Below are positions 1 through 9,037 of a stretch of 64,000 nt of DNA, piece by piece (the first letter of the stretch is position 1; each line of letters begins with the position of its first letter). The notes beneath the pieces were generated by a model. It worked only from the letters and a program-made list of their open reading frames with translations, was not told the origin of the DNA and did not search any database. The position numbers were made by a program, and so were the translations under genes. Location: the NCBI GenBank assembly GCA_023418995.1, contig JAEZYP010000044.1, forward strand, positions 434,001 through 498,000, given 5' to 3'. Source of the stretch: Bacillota bacterium. Lineage in GTDB: Bacteria > Bacillota > Clostridia > Oscillospirales > Acutalibacteraceae.

Positions 1-131
1 CTTGATATTTCACTGTTAAGATCTGCGGCATTTAATCTCAGCTTTGAAATATCAACAATTTGCCCGGCTTTTTTACCGACTACATTAACCGCGGATTTCG
101 CATTAACAACTACATCTTCTAAAAGTCCCAT
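1..131 (-). CDS. N-terminal fragment of an unknown small protein
   Basis: The gene runs off the left edge of the window, so only its first 43 codons are seen. The product begins MGLLEDVVVNAKSAVN and continues with a mixed charged and hydrophobic segment that could be helical. An AAGGAG ribosome binding site sits eight bases upstream of the ATG, and a promoter lies just beyond it. I do not recognise the protein from this fragment. Proteins with similar short N-termini often end in a zinc ribbon in Clostridia, but that part is outside the window, so no function is assigned. Confidence 0.7.
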   Translation of the reverse strand, partial: MGLLEDVVVNAKSAVNVVGKKAGQIVDISKLRLNAADLNSEIS

Positions 132-165
132 TTTAGCACGCTCCTTTTTACCTGATGATAATAAA

Positions 166-194
166 ATTATAATTCAAAAATTTGTGAAAAGCAA
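166..194 (-). promoter_or_regulatory. Sigma-A promoter for the left-edge gene
   Basis: On the minus strand TTGCTT (194-189) and a perfect TATAAT (171-166) are separated by 17 bases. The boxes lie about 35-60 bases upstream of the start codon at 131. The fragmentary gene is therefore transcribed apart from the recJ operon that ends at 243. Confidence 0.7.
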
Positions 195-242
195 TATAAT
201 TGCTACAGACTCGGCGATAAACTTTTTTAAACTCAAAATAAT

Positions 243-1184
243 TTAATAAATTCCTCCGCCAATAAACTCTCGGATGATGGATTTCTTAGGAACAAACGCA
301 CAATCAATCGATTCAAACTCCTTAAGGCTGCTTAGAAGGGACTGCGCCAGAGTGTATTGCTCGCTTGCTTTGGGCACAGACTGCAACAGCGGAATTGCCT
401 GATTTTTCAGCACGCAGGATTCATAAAGGTGAAGGGAATTAACGGTATAATCCACCTCATTACGATACGGTTTAATGTATTTTCTTTCTCCATCCATTAC
501 AGAAGGCCACATAGAAAGGGTTCTTTCCGGCTTTGTTCCACGGAAATTAAAATCCCGCACAATTCTACGGATAAGCCGCATGTCGTTCGCGCCGAACAGT
601 TCTTTCTTGCCGTGGTGGATCCCCTGCTTTACACTAATATATATTTTCTTTACCCTGTCGTGAGGAAGCGGATCGATTACCACGGGATTCAGCGCATGGA
701 TTCCTTCGACAATCGCGATATCATGCTCCTTTAAAGAAACATGGCGCCTGTGCGGGTAAGGCATATGAATTTCAAAATTGAAAACGGGCATATCGCAGTG
801 ATTGGTTTCAATCAGGTTAAACAAACAGCTTTTGATTTCAGGGACATTCAGGGCATCCACACACTCATAGTCATGCTGCCCATTCGGGAGCAACGGAGCC
901 TGGTGCTCTCCGCGATAGAAATCATCCAGAGAAATAATCGTAGAACCGATTCCAATTTGCTGCAATTCATATTGCAGTAAATGCGAAGTCGTCGTCTTCC
1001 CGCTGCTGGACGGTCCAAAAAGCATTACCAGCTTGCAGTTGTTCCCCTTTGCGATATCTTTTGCAATATTCAGTAAATTTTGGCTGTAAGCCTCCTCTGT
1101 TCTTGTAACAAAAGCCTCGGGTGCCGTTAAAGCTGCATCGTTAATCCGGGTTAATTCATTCGGATATTCTACGAAATTTGTCAT
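243..1184 (-). CDS. Uridine kinase/phosphoribulokinase-family nucleoside kinase (short form)
   Basis: This P-loop kinase is predicted to phosphorylate a nucleoside or a related small molecule with ATP. The Walker A motif GPSSSGKTT is at residues 57-65 and is followed by LDDFYRG near residues 86-92, the substrate-binding signature of the uridine kinase/PRK family. The product is 313 residues. Many clostridial relatives are around 550 residues with an N-terminal TGS/threonyl-tRNA-synthetase-like half; this one keeps only the kinase half. AGGTGA lies nine bases before the ATG. It overlaps the end of hemZ by 29 bases, so translation is probably coupled at the end of the recJ-rel-hemZ operon. The exact substrate cannot be read from the sequence. 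Confidence 0.82.
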   Translation of the reverse strand: MTNFVEYPNELTRINDAALTAPEAFVTRTEEAYSQNLLNIAKDIAKGNNCKLVMLFGPSSSGKTTTSHLLQYELQQIGIGSTIISLDDFYRGEHQAPLLPNGQHDYECVDALNVPEIKSCLFNLIETNHCDMPVFNFEIHMPYPHRRHVSLKEHDIAIVEGIHALNPVVIDPLPHDRVKKIYISVKQGIHHGKKELFGANDMRLIRRIVRDFNFRGTKPERTLSMWPSVMDGERKYIKPYRNEVDYTVNSLHLYESCVLKNQAIPLLQSVPKASEQYTLAQSLLSSLKEFESIDCAFVPKKSIIREFIGGGIY

Positions 1185-2634
1185 AAATATCTTTCACCTG
1201 ATCTTTTCTAATAATCATTTCCTCAAATCTGCTGATATATTCATATGGATATTTGAAGTTAAATATCCTTTCCAAACGTTCGGAATATGGGTCGCGAATG
1301 ATGCTGGTTGCCCCAGCCCCACAGGCAAGAACGCTATGGGTTTCATCCATAATAAAAGCGTTATAAAGACTTTCAAAGCCAGGTTTTGCCCATCCGGTAT
1401 TCTCCAGATTACCAACCATTCGGCTCTGGCGGTAAAGATAATAGGGTGCGTAGCCATTCTTCAGCAGTTCAGTGCCGGCATAATCCAGCATCTCGCTTGC
1501 CGCTTTTGCGTCATGATGCTCCGCGTTTCCTTCCTGAAATATTCGAGCGGAACGTTTGAGCGCTAAAGTATGAACAGTAATACTTTCCGGCGAAAGCCGA
1601 ATTACATGGTCTAAAGTATCTTGAAAGCTTTTCACACTGTCTCCAGGAAGACCTGCGATCAAATCCATATTGATATTGCCAAACCCAAAGTCCCGTGCCA
1701 TTGAAAAAGCTGACAGCGTTTGCTCCGTAGTATGGTGTCGGCCGATATTGTGTAACACCTCGTCATTGAGTGTTTGCGGATTAATGCTGATGCGTGTTAC
1801 GCTCCGGCTCATCATGGCTTGAAGCTTATCAGGATGGATGGTATCCGGTCGACCGGCTTCCACAGTGAATTCCCTGCAAATAGCGAGATCAAAGCTTCGG
1901 CGTACCGTATCAAGCAGGAGTTCCAGCTGTTTTGCGGTAAGGGTGGTCGGCGTTCCTCCTCCAACATAAACCGATTCCAGTCTTAAGCCGAGCTCTTCCG
2001 CAACTTTGGCGGTGTGCTCAATTTCTCTGCATAACAAATGTAAATAATTCGGAATCAGCTTTACCGTTTTTTCTACAGAAGAAGAAACAAACGAGCAATA
2101 GGCACAGCGCGTGGGACAAAAGGGGATGGAGATATACAGGCTGAAGGATTCAGGCTTTGACAGCGCCAGTATTTTTTCTTCCCTGCGCATTGTCAAATAG
2201 CTTAGCTCAGTTTTTTCTGGAGAAACCAGAAGTTTGCTTTGAAAGTAATCAAGTCCTTTTTCTTCTCCCATCGTGGAGATTATACCACGGAGAAGTTTGA
2301 TGGGTCTGACTCCAATCAATACACCCCACTTTGGTGTAAACCCACAATGCTTTACAAGCAGTTGAAAGAGCAGCACAGCCAGACTGCGTTTAATCTCCGT
2401 TTCATCCGGCTGCTTCTCAATCGGAATCCATTGTGACGCTGCATACCTCTCCTGAGCAAATTGAAGTCTGGCAGTGAACTGCCATCCATTAGATTCTTCT
2501 TTAACCTGCGTATATGCTAAAAATTCGTCCTCGCACAATTCGGTGGTCACCTTGATTTTTTCATAGGGTAAAAAAATCCGGCACAGGTTTTCCATTTCAT
2601 AATGGAAGGAATGCCCGTCAATTATTAAAGTCAT
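1156..2634 (-). CDS. hemZ: HemZ, coproporphyrinogen III dehydrogenase-family radical SAM protein
   Basis: Members of this family are oxygen-independent coproporphyrinogen III oxidase relatives that use a [4Fe-4S] cluster and S-adenosylmethionine. The radical SAM signature Cx3Cx2C is at residues C173, C177 and C180 (CPTRCAYC), preceded by a roughly 160-residue N-terminal extension typical of HemZ rather than HemN. YVGGGTPT, a glycine-rich SAM-contact motif, follows. The length of 492 residues matches the family (about 500). The start overlaps the end of the MBL gene by 17 bases. No other haem biosynthesis gene is nearby, so the physiological substrate is inferred from the family only. Confidence 0.9.
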   Translation of the reverse strand: MTLIIDGHSFHYEMENLCRIFLPYEKIKVTTELCEDEFLAYTQVKEESNGWQFTARLQFAQERYAASQWIPIEKQPDETEIKRSLAVLLFQLLVKHCGFTPKWGVLIGVRPIKLLRGIISTMGEEKGLDYFQSKLLVSPEKTELSYLTMRREEKILALSKPESFSLYISIPFCPTRCAYCSFVSSSVEKTVKLIPNYLHLLCREIEHTAKVAEELGLRLESVYVGGGTPTTLTAKQLELLLDTVRRSFDLAICREFTVEAGRPDTIHPDKLQAMMSRSVTRISINPQTLNDEVLHNIGRHHTTEQTLSAFSMARDFGFGNINMDLIAGLPGDSVKSFQDTLDHVIRLSPESITVHTLALKRSARIFQEGNAEHHDAKAASEMLDYAGTELLKNGYAPYYLYRQSRMVGNLENTGWAKPGFESLYNAFIMDETHSVLACGAGATSIIRDPYSERLERIFNFKYPYEYISRFEEMIIRKDQVKDIYDKFRRISE

Positions 2635-3265
2635 AAGCCGCGTTACTCATGTATGGATTATTCTTTCTTTCATATTCCAGCGTAGATTCACCTTCGTGAC
2701 CCGGATAGATATGATAGTCCCCTTCCAGATTCTTAAGCTTAGACAAGGATTGAATCATCTGTGGGTAGCTGCCGGTCGGAAAATCCGTCCTGCCACAGCT
2801 GCATTTCATCAGGGTATCGCCGGTGAAGATCGCATTTTCAGCCATGTAGCAGCACCCGCCGATGGTATGACCTGGAGTGTGAAGCACACGGACGGTAAGG
2901 CTGCCAAGCCTAATTTCATCTCCGTCGTTCAGCGTCACATCGGCGGTAAACGACGGTACCGGGTTGGAGAATATCAAGGTGGACATATTGAGGGAATTAT
3001 CATTGGGAAACATAACATCATCCGAATAGAGGTATACTTTAGCGCCGGTAAGCTCCTGAATTCTGCTTACCCCCATAATATGATCAAAATGCCCATGAGT
3101 CAATAAAATCGCCTTAACATTTTCTTTTCCCACTGCTAATACAGCTTTTGTCAGTTCAGAGCTTTCAAATCCCGGATCAATTACAGCAGTTTCGCCGCTC
3201 ATTTCATCTGTAAGGAGATAACAGTTTGTTGGCAGCGGTCCGCCGGCAATTTTTGTTATTTTCAT
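2618..3265 (-). CDS. MBL-fold metallo-hydrolase (glyoxalase II-like)
   Basis: This 215-residue protein is a compact metallo-beta-lactamase-fold hydrolase. The metal-binding motif THGHFDH is at residues 56-62, followed by HTPGHT and a late GHEG, giving the usual histidine/aspartate ligand set for two metals. YqgX/glyoxalase II-like proteins of this size hydrolyse thioesters or related substrates, but the substrate here is unknown. It lies between rel and hemZ in the same direction, 87 bases after rel and overlapping hemZ, so it belongs to the same operon. Its ribosome binding site is weak. Confidence 0.85.
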   Translation of the reverse strand: MKITKIAGGPLPTNCYLLTDEMSGETAVIDPGFESSELTKAVLAVGKENVKAILLTHGHFDHIMGVSRIQELTGAKVYLYSDDVMFPNDNSLNMSTLIFSNPVPSFTADVTLNDGDEIRLGSLTVRVLHTPGHTIGGCCYMAENAIFTGDTLMKCSCGRTDFPTGSYPQMIQSLSKLKNLEGDYHIYPGHEGESTLEYERKNNPYMSNAAYDFNN

Positions 3266-3352
3266 ATAGATATCATTTCTTTCATCTCTAATTTGGTTAT
3301 CGGTTTGTATAAGAAGACACTCAGGCTTATCAATAAATTGATATCATAATAC

Positions 3353-5527
3353 TTACGAGCGCCTTATAGAGATAATGCCCTCGATATTCGATAGCTTATT
3401 AATAATACTTTTTAGATGCTCAAGTCCGTTAATGGTGACGGTCGCGTAAATAATGGCGGTTGCATCTTTTGTTTCTCTGGAATTCAGAGAATGGATGAAA
3501 ATATGCATATTAAACAGCTGCTGGGTAACATCCGCAAGCAATCCCGAGCGGTCGCTGGCGATGATTTCGAGCGTGGATTTGAACTCCTCTTTCACTTCCC
3601 CTGTCCAATGCGCGTTAATCCACCTCTCTGGTTCGGTCGCCTCGCTGATATTCTTCGGCACGTTGGTACAGCCTCTTTTATGAATGGAAACACCAAATCC
3701 CCGTGTGATAAAGCCAATAATCTCATCGCCCGGAAGAGGATTGCAGCAGCGGGAAAACTTAATTAGGCAATTATCCATGCCGTCCACAATTACTCCGCCA
3801 TTCGGTTTTCGATTCATCGGTTTTGGGGGAACCGTTTCAATTGGAGGAGCAGGGCGCTTCACCTTCATATAGTCTTCTTTGATTTTGGGCATGATCTTCC
3901 AGAGTTGTATTCCGCCGTAGCCGATGGCGGAATATACGTCATCCACGGTAGCACAATTTTGTTTCGCGCCGATTTTTTCAATAACAACAGCCATTTCGGC
4001 ATCCGTAAGCTCAATATTATTTCGTTTGAATTCGCGTTCTAATTCCGATTTTCCCTCAACAATATTCTCTTCCCGCTTTTCTTTTTTAAACCATGCGCGG
4101 ATTTTATTACGAGCCTCGCTGGTTTTGACGATTTTCAGCCAGTCCCTGCTTGGCCCCCTTGTTTCTTTCGAGGTTAATATTTCAATAATTTCTCCAGTTT
4201 TTACTTTATAGTCCAACGGTACAATCCGCTTATCTACCTTCGCCCCGATCATACGGTTCCCCACCGCACTGTGAATCGCGTAGGCATAATCAATTACAGT
4301 AGAACCCGACGGCAAGCTGATTACGTCACCCTTCGGCGTAAATACGAACACCTCATCCGGCGCTAAATCGGATTTTATGGTACGTACTAAATCCGTAGCA
4401 TCTTCGTTATCCTTTTGATTTTCCAGCATCTGTCGGATCCAGGCAAGTCTTTGTTCCAGAGAATCCGCGCCCTTGGCACCCAAACCAAGCTTATACTTCC
4501 AGTGCGCTGCGATACCGTATTCGGCAGTATGGTGCATTTCCCAGGTTCTAATCTGCACCTCAAAAGGGATTCCTTCCTTACTGATAACGGTGGTATGGAG
4601 TGACTGGTACAAATTTGGCTTCGGAGTTGAAATATAATCCTTAAACCGATTTGGAATCGGTCGGAACATATCATGAATGACTCCTAAAACATTATAGCAA
4701 TCATTCACCGTGTCAACAATTACACGAACAGCGTAGATATCATAGATTTCGTCCATGGAATGATTTTGTATAAACATTTTACGGTAAATACCGTTAATGC
4801 TTTTTACGCGGCCTTCCAGAAAAACATTCGAAATCATGGGTGAAATCCGCTCAAAGATACGCTTTTTGGTCAGCTCGATAAATTCTTTGCGCTCTCCGCT
4901 TCTTAAAGCCAGACTGCTTTCAATTTCCTGATAAGCAACTGGATCGAGGCATTTCAGTGATAAATCCTCAAGCTCTTCCTTCATGGCGCGGATACCTAAG
5001 CGATGAGCAATCGGAGCGTAAACTTCCATATTTTCCAGGGCCTTGTCACGCTGTTTTTGCGCGGGCATAAACTCGATGGTCCGCATATTGTGCAGCCGGT
5101 CGGCTAGCTTTATAATGATAACCCGTATGTCATCCGCCATTGCGATTAACATTTTACGAAGGTTTTCAGCCTGCTGCTCCTCACGTGAAGAATATGGGAT
5201 TCGGCCAAGCTTTGTAACGCCGTCGGTCAAATAAGCAATCTCTGATCCGAATTCCTTTTTCAGCTGCTCCAGATTAACCGGCGTATCTTCCACAACATCA
5301 TGCAGAAGACCGGCTGCGACTGATTCCGTGTCCATCCCTAATTCGACCAGAATACAAGATACCGCTATCGGATGTGAAATATACGGCGAGCCAGATAGAC
5401 GTTTTTGTTCTTCGTGCGACTTTAACGCAAGCAGGTAAGCCCGCTCAATAATACTCATATCATAATCGCGTTCACTGCTTTTAATTAAAGCCAGCAAATC
5501 GTCATATGTTTTTAAAGGCCATGCCAT
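3353..5527 (-). CDS. relA: Bifunctional (p)ppGpp synthetase/hydrolase Rel
   Basis: This enzyme makes and degrades the stringent-response alarmone (p)ppGpp. In order it shows the HD hydrolase domain with its HDVVEDT motif (about residues 76-82), the synthetase domain with RFKDYIS and NLYQSLHTT, a TGS domain (about 385-450, from DEVFVFTPKGD) and a C-terminal ACT domain. Both catalytic sites look intact. The ATG at 5527 gives 724 residues; a GTG at 5536 is in frame but sits only two bases from the AAGGA ribosome binding site, so I prefer the ATG. The gene starts one base after the recJ stop codon, indicating coupled expression. Confidence 0.95.
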   Translation of the reverse strand: MAWPLKTYDDLLALIKSSERDYDMSIIERAYLLALKSHEEQKRLSGSPYISHPIAVSCILVELGMDTESVAAGLLHDVVEDTPVNLEQLKKEFGSEIAYLTDGVTKLGRIPYSSREEQQAENLRKMLIAMADDIRVIIIKLADRLHNMRTIEFMPAQKQRDKALENMEVYAPIAHRLGIRAMKEELEDLSLKCLDPVAYQEIESSLALRSGERKEFIELTKKRIFERISPMISNVFLEGRVKSINGIYRKMFIQNHSMDEIYDIYAVRVIVDTVNDCYNVLGVIHDMFRPIPNRFKDYISTPKPNLYQSLHTTVISKEGIPFEVQIRTWEMHHTAEYGIAAHWKYKLGLGAKGADSLEQRLAWIRQMLENQKDNEDATDLVRTIKSDLAPDEVFVFTPKGDVISLPSGSTVIDYAYAIHSAVGNRMIGAKVDKRIVPLDYKVKTGEIIEILTSKETRGPSRDWLKIVKTSEARNKIRAWFKKEKREENIVEGKSELEREFKRNNIELTDAEMAVVIEKIGAKQNCATVDDVYSAIGYGGIQLWKIMPKIKEDYMKVKRPAPPIETVPPKPMNRKPNGGVIVDGMDNCLIKFSRCCNPLPGDEIIGFITRGFGVSIHKRGCTNVPKNISEATEPERWINAHWTGEVKEEFKSTLEIIASDRSGLLADVTQQLFNMHIFIHSLNSRETKDATAIIYATVTINGLEHLKSIINKLSNIEGIISIRRS

Positions 5528-5528
5528 T

Positions 5529-7589
5529 TTATTCACCGTCCTTTACCAGTTCCGTCAGCGCGCTCAAAACGGCTGAATCAAACAAATCGACTTTCCGGTT
5601 TGTCGAAACCACATTAATATGATATGTATTGCAAAAATGGCTGTATTGAATCAGCTCGTGTTCTGAAAAAACCTCCAGAGCAATCAATAGCTTTTGTATT
5701 GGAATCCGTGAAGCCGCAAAATAACCATATAGCCCTTCCATCGTTCCGCTATAACCGTTATTCTGCCGCAGAAAGCGGTATAAACCAGCAAAATCATCGC
5801 GGTTTGGAACAAGACTTTGCAATTCTGGGTCTGTCAACGGCTCTCCCCTCTGCGCTTTCTCAAAAATATTCATCCCGTTTAAAGCTTCATCGATATCAAC
5901 GGCAGATAGTTTTATCTCTTTAATAAATACGGATAATGTATTCTTCCCGTTATATTCTTTCGCGTCGAGTGTTACCGCCAGATCAAGAATATCCCCCTTG
6001 CGATATGAGAACTCCTCAAGAGTTGTTCCGAATTTCATGCATCGGATCGTGTAGTTGTCTTTGGTAACCGTGATCCGAAGATGCTTTCCCCCTCCAACTG
6101 GGGTAATATCAGAAAGGGTTACACCATACAAGCCGAACAGTGGAGAGGGATTCCCCATTCCAAACGGCTCAAGCAGTTTAATGCTGTTCGGGATTTCCGT
6201 TGTCAGATTGCTGGGCTTGAGCAAGCAATCAATTTTTAAAACCGCCGTCGGCATAGCGGAAAAATGGGCAGCTGCATAGCGGTTGATATCCTTTCGGAAC
6301 TGTTCGATATTTTTGGACGGCATTGTTACTCCCGCGGCCATCGGGTGTCCGCCGAACTTCGTCAGCAGCCTTTCACAGGAACAAATCGCTTCAAAAAGGG
6401 AAAAGCCCTCGATGCTTCTACCGGAGCCTTTTGCCTCCTCTCCTGCGTAGGAGACGATCATGCTTGGCTTTCCGAACATCTCGGTGATTCTGGAGGATAC
6501 GATTCCGATGACGCCATGATGCCAGCCTTCGCCATCGATCACCAGTATCCGATCAAACATTCGCTCCGGATGCGCTTTTAGCTGCTCCAATGCACTTTCA
6601 CAGATCTCATTTTCGATCTGACGGCGGTAATCATTATCATCACAGATATCGCAGGACAATTCTCCGGCTTCCTCAGGAAATTCAGAAATTAAAAGCCGAA
6701 CCGCCCGGTCCGGCGATCCGATTCTTCCGGTGGCATTAATTCTGGGAACCAGTGAAAACGCGACATTTCCGGCGGTCATGCTGCGGCCTTCCATTCCGGC
6801 CTGTTCAATCAATGAGATAAGACCAATTCGGTCTGTCCGCGAAATAAGCCGAAGACCGGCTTTTACAAAAATCCGGTTTTCTCCGGTAAGCGGTACGATG
6901 TCGCCAATTGTACCGATTGCTACCAAATCCGCATAATTTTCAATCAGCGATGTAATATCGCAATCCTCTCCCTCAAGCGCCATGATCAGCTTAAACGCAA
7001 CGCCTACACCGGAGTAATCCTTATATACACTTCCGCAATCACTTCGGTAAGGGTCGATTACAGCGCAAGCGGGAGGCAATACCTCACGGGGGCGGTGATG
7101 ATCTGTAATTACAACATCCAAGCCCAAGCCGTTCGCGTAACTGACTTCCTCAACAGAGGATATGCCGTTATCTACCGTAATGATTAGCCGAACCTCCTGA
7201 TCATTCAGGGTGTCGATCGCACTGCAATTGAGACCGTAGCCTTCCCTTTCCCGATCCGGAATATAATACATTACATTTGCGCCGCAGGATTCCAAATATG
7301 AGTAGAGCATAGCTGTTGCAGTGATTCCATCGGCGTCGTAATCTCCATAGACGGCAATTTTCTCAAAGTGATCAATTGCTTTCAGGATGCGGCTTGCACC
7401 CTTCTCCATGTCCGCCATTAAAAATGGATCTGCAAAATTAAAATCGGAATGGAACAGCCCGTTTATTTCATCCGGGTCTGTAATTCCACGGGCTGCCAGA
7501 AGAACCGCCAGCAATTGAGGAATTCCAAATTGTTCGGCCAAGTCGGAGGCCGTTTGATGATCATACTCAATAAGTTTCCATTTTTTCAT
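5529..7589 (-). CDS. recJ: RecJ single-stranded-DNA-specific 5'-3' exonuclease
   Basis: RecJ degrades single-stranded DNA 5' to 3' in recombination and repair. The DHH-family motifs are present: VYGDYDADGITATAM near residue 85 binds metal, and VVITDHHRP supplies the DHH signature. A DHHA1-type GGHPMAAG motif and an OB-fold region follow. The C-terminus extends beyond the core, giving 686 residues, as in other Firmicutes RecJ proteins. I use the ATG at 7589, seven bases after TAGAG; a TTG two codons upstream is possible. It is the first gene of the recJ-rel-MBL-hemZ-kinase operon. Confidence 0.93.
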   Translation of the reverse strand: MKKWKLIEYDHQTASDLAEQFGIPQLLAVLLAARGITDPDEINGLFHSDFNFADPFLMADMEKGASRILKAIDHFEKIAVYGDYDADGITATAMLYSYLESCGANVMYYIPDREREGYGLNCSAIDTLNDQEVRLIITVDNGISSVEEVSYANGLGLDVVITDHHRPREVLPPACAVIDPYRSDCGSVYKDYSGVGVAFKLIMALEGEDCDITSLIENYADLVAIGTIGDIVPLTGENRIFVKAGLRLISRTDRIGLISLIEQAGMEGRSMTAGNVAFSLVPRINATGRIGSPDRAVRLLISEFPEEAGELSCDICDDNDYRRQIENEICESALEQLKAHPERMFDRILVIDGEGWHHGVIGIVSSRITEMFGKPSMIVSYAGEEAKGSGRSIEGFSLFEAICSCERLLTKFGGHPMAAGVTMPSKNIEQFRKDINRYAAAHFSAMPTAVLKIDCLLKPSNLTTEIPNSIKLLEPFGMGNPSPLFGLYGVTLSDITPVGGGKHLRITVTKDNYTIRCMKFGTTLEEFSYRKGDILDLAVTLDAKEYNGKNTLSVFIKEIKLSAVDIDEALNGMNIFEKAQRGEPLTDPELQSLVPNRDDFAGLYRFLRQNNGYSGTMEGLYGYFAASRIPIQKLLIALEVFSEHELIQYSHFCNTYHINVVSTNRKVDLFDSAVLSALTELVKDGE

Positions 7590-7687
7590 ACTCAAGCTCT
7601 ACACCTACCCCATATTTGATTATTCTACCATTTTGGAGTTGTTTATTCAACATTTTTATTCCCCAGCTAACAGTTTCAATGCAAAGA

Positions 7688-7729
7688 GCGAGGGCTTGCC
7701 GTCTGAAAATACAGTTAGCAAGCCCTCGC
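7688..7729 (-). terminator. Hairpin downstream of cdaR
   Basis: GCGAGGGCTTGC (7688-7699) and GCAAGCCCTCGC (7718-7729) form a perfect 12-bp stem with an 18-base loop, just after the cdaR stop codon. The minus-strand tail (TCTTTGCATT) is only moderately U-rich, so it may be a terminator or an RNA 3'-end stabiliser. Confidence 0.6.
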
Positions 7730-7765
7730 GGGTGTCTTTCGTTATTATTAAAGCTTTTCGTCTAT

Positions 7766-9037
7766 TTATTTTTCAGTAACACTCAGATTCACCATATAAT
7801 TGCCGTGAACCCAGGAACTGATTGTATTGCTGATATTGAAAGTGACCGGCATTTCCGTATGCCCTGTAAAGTTTTCTTTTCCTGACATATCAATTCGTGC
7901 CACCAGGCTGTTTTCTGTCAATTTGGAAAGCTCAGTGTTCGGCCCAACTACAGTTACGGTCAAGCTGTTTGTAAATAAGCTTGCCGTTTTATTTGCTGAG
8001 AGATTTCTGATATCAAAGTTTTTCACTACCATCTGTCTTGTTGTAAATTCGCTCATATCCAATGTTACTTTCGCAACCGGAATACTGCTCAGATTTTTAC
8101 AGCCATTCGGCAGATTTACACTTACATCGAAAATATTCTTGGCGGGACTGACCGTAGAAAAATCTAGCGGGGGCAATATAATTTCATACTGATTATTCAG
8201 TATTTCCTTCGGACCCGCTACATCAATCGTATCGGGATTGATTAACACCTGATCTGGTGTCAGCACTAACCCGGACGGCTGATTGGTAAAGCTAACCCTT
8301 AGAGGCATCACTTTTCTTGCCAGCACAGGAATGGTAACGTCCACCTTAGGCTCACTCATTTTAAGCCGGCTATTCTCAATCCGGTTTCCGTTTGCGTCAT
8401 ACAGCACCAAATCCGCCGTAAAATTTTTGGTTTCACGTAACGTATCGCTGATTTCATACTGAACCTCAACCTTATTAACCTGCAGAATATCTTTCTCAGG
8501 ACCGGAAATCGTTACAGAATCGCTGCTGAGGGTTGGGGTACTGACAAAAAATGCTGTATCCGCTTTATAATCTGGTTTATAGGTAATATTGCTTTCTATT
8601 GGAAATGTTTTTTCTCTGGATCGATCAACACTGATTATGGCTTGATTCGGACTAATGGAAACAACGTCATAATCGGTTAAAGCGCCTTTCTTTTGCGCGG
8701 ATAGGTTAAAGGTATAACTGCCCGGGGTACTGATAGTTGATGCTAACTGAGCAACAACCTGCAGATCGTTAGACTGAATTTGTTTTACGATTAGACTGTT
8801 TCCTTTAATGGAGACAGTGGCGGTAGCGTTTATGGGGCTGAACACTTTGAGCCCGTCAGCCTGTGCGGATTCCGAAAGATTGATTACAATTGGAACCTCG
8901 GATATTTGCCTGGGGAATTGTTCTGTGTTTGTAGATGCCATTACGCCCCATAGAATAATGGATGCCAACACGGAAAACACCATTACGAACTTATCTTTAT
9001 AAAATAATTTTCCAATGCTGATTTTATGCTTCATCAT
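7766..9037 (-). CDS. cdaR: CdaR, YbbR-domain regulator of the diadenylate cyclase
   Basis: CdaR is a membrane-anchored extracellular protein that binds CdaA and modulates c-di-AMP synthesis. One membrane helix (about residues 16-36) is followed by several repeated YbbR beta-domains of about 80 residues, recognisable by recurring segments such as FPIESNITYKP and PLRVSFTNQP. At 423 residues the length suits a multi-YbbR CdaR. The start overlaps the last codons of cdaA (ATGATG), the standard cdaA-cdaR arrangement. In many Firmicutes glmM follows; here the transcript appears to stop at the hairpin after cdaR. Confidence 0.9.
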   Translation of the reverse strand: MMKHKISIGKLFYKDKFVMVFSVLASIILWGVMASTNTEQFPRQISEVPIVINLSESAQADGLKVFSPINATATVSIKGNSLIVKQIQSNDLQVVAQLASTISTPGSYTFNLSAQKKGALTDYDVVSISPNQAIISVDRSREKTFPIESNITYKPDYKADTAFFVSTPTLSSDSVTISGPEKDILQVNKVEVQYEISDTLRETKNFTADLVLYDANGNRIENSRLKMSEPKVDVTIPVLARKVMPLRVSFTNQPSGLVLTPDQVLINPDTIDVAGPKEILNNQYEIILPPLDFSTVSPAKNIFDVSVNLPNGCKNLSSIPVAKVTLDMSEFTTRQMVVKNFDIRNLSANKTASLFTNSLTVTVVGPNTELSKLTENSLVARIDMSGKENFTGHTEMPVTFNISNTISSWVHGNYMVNLSVTEK

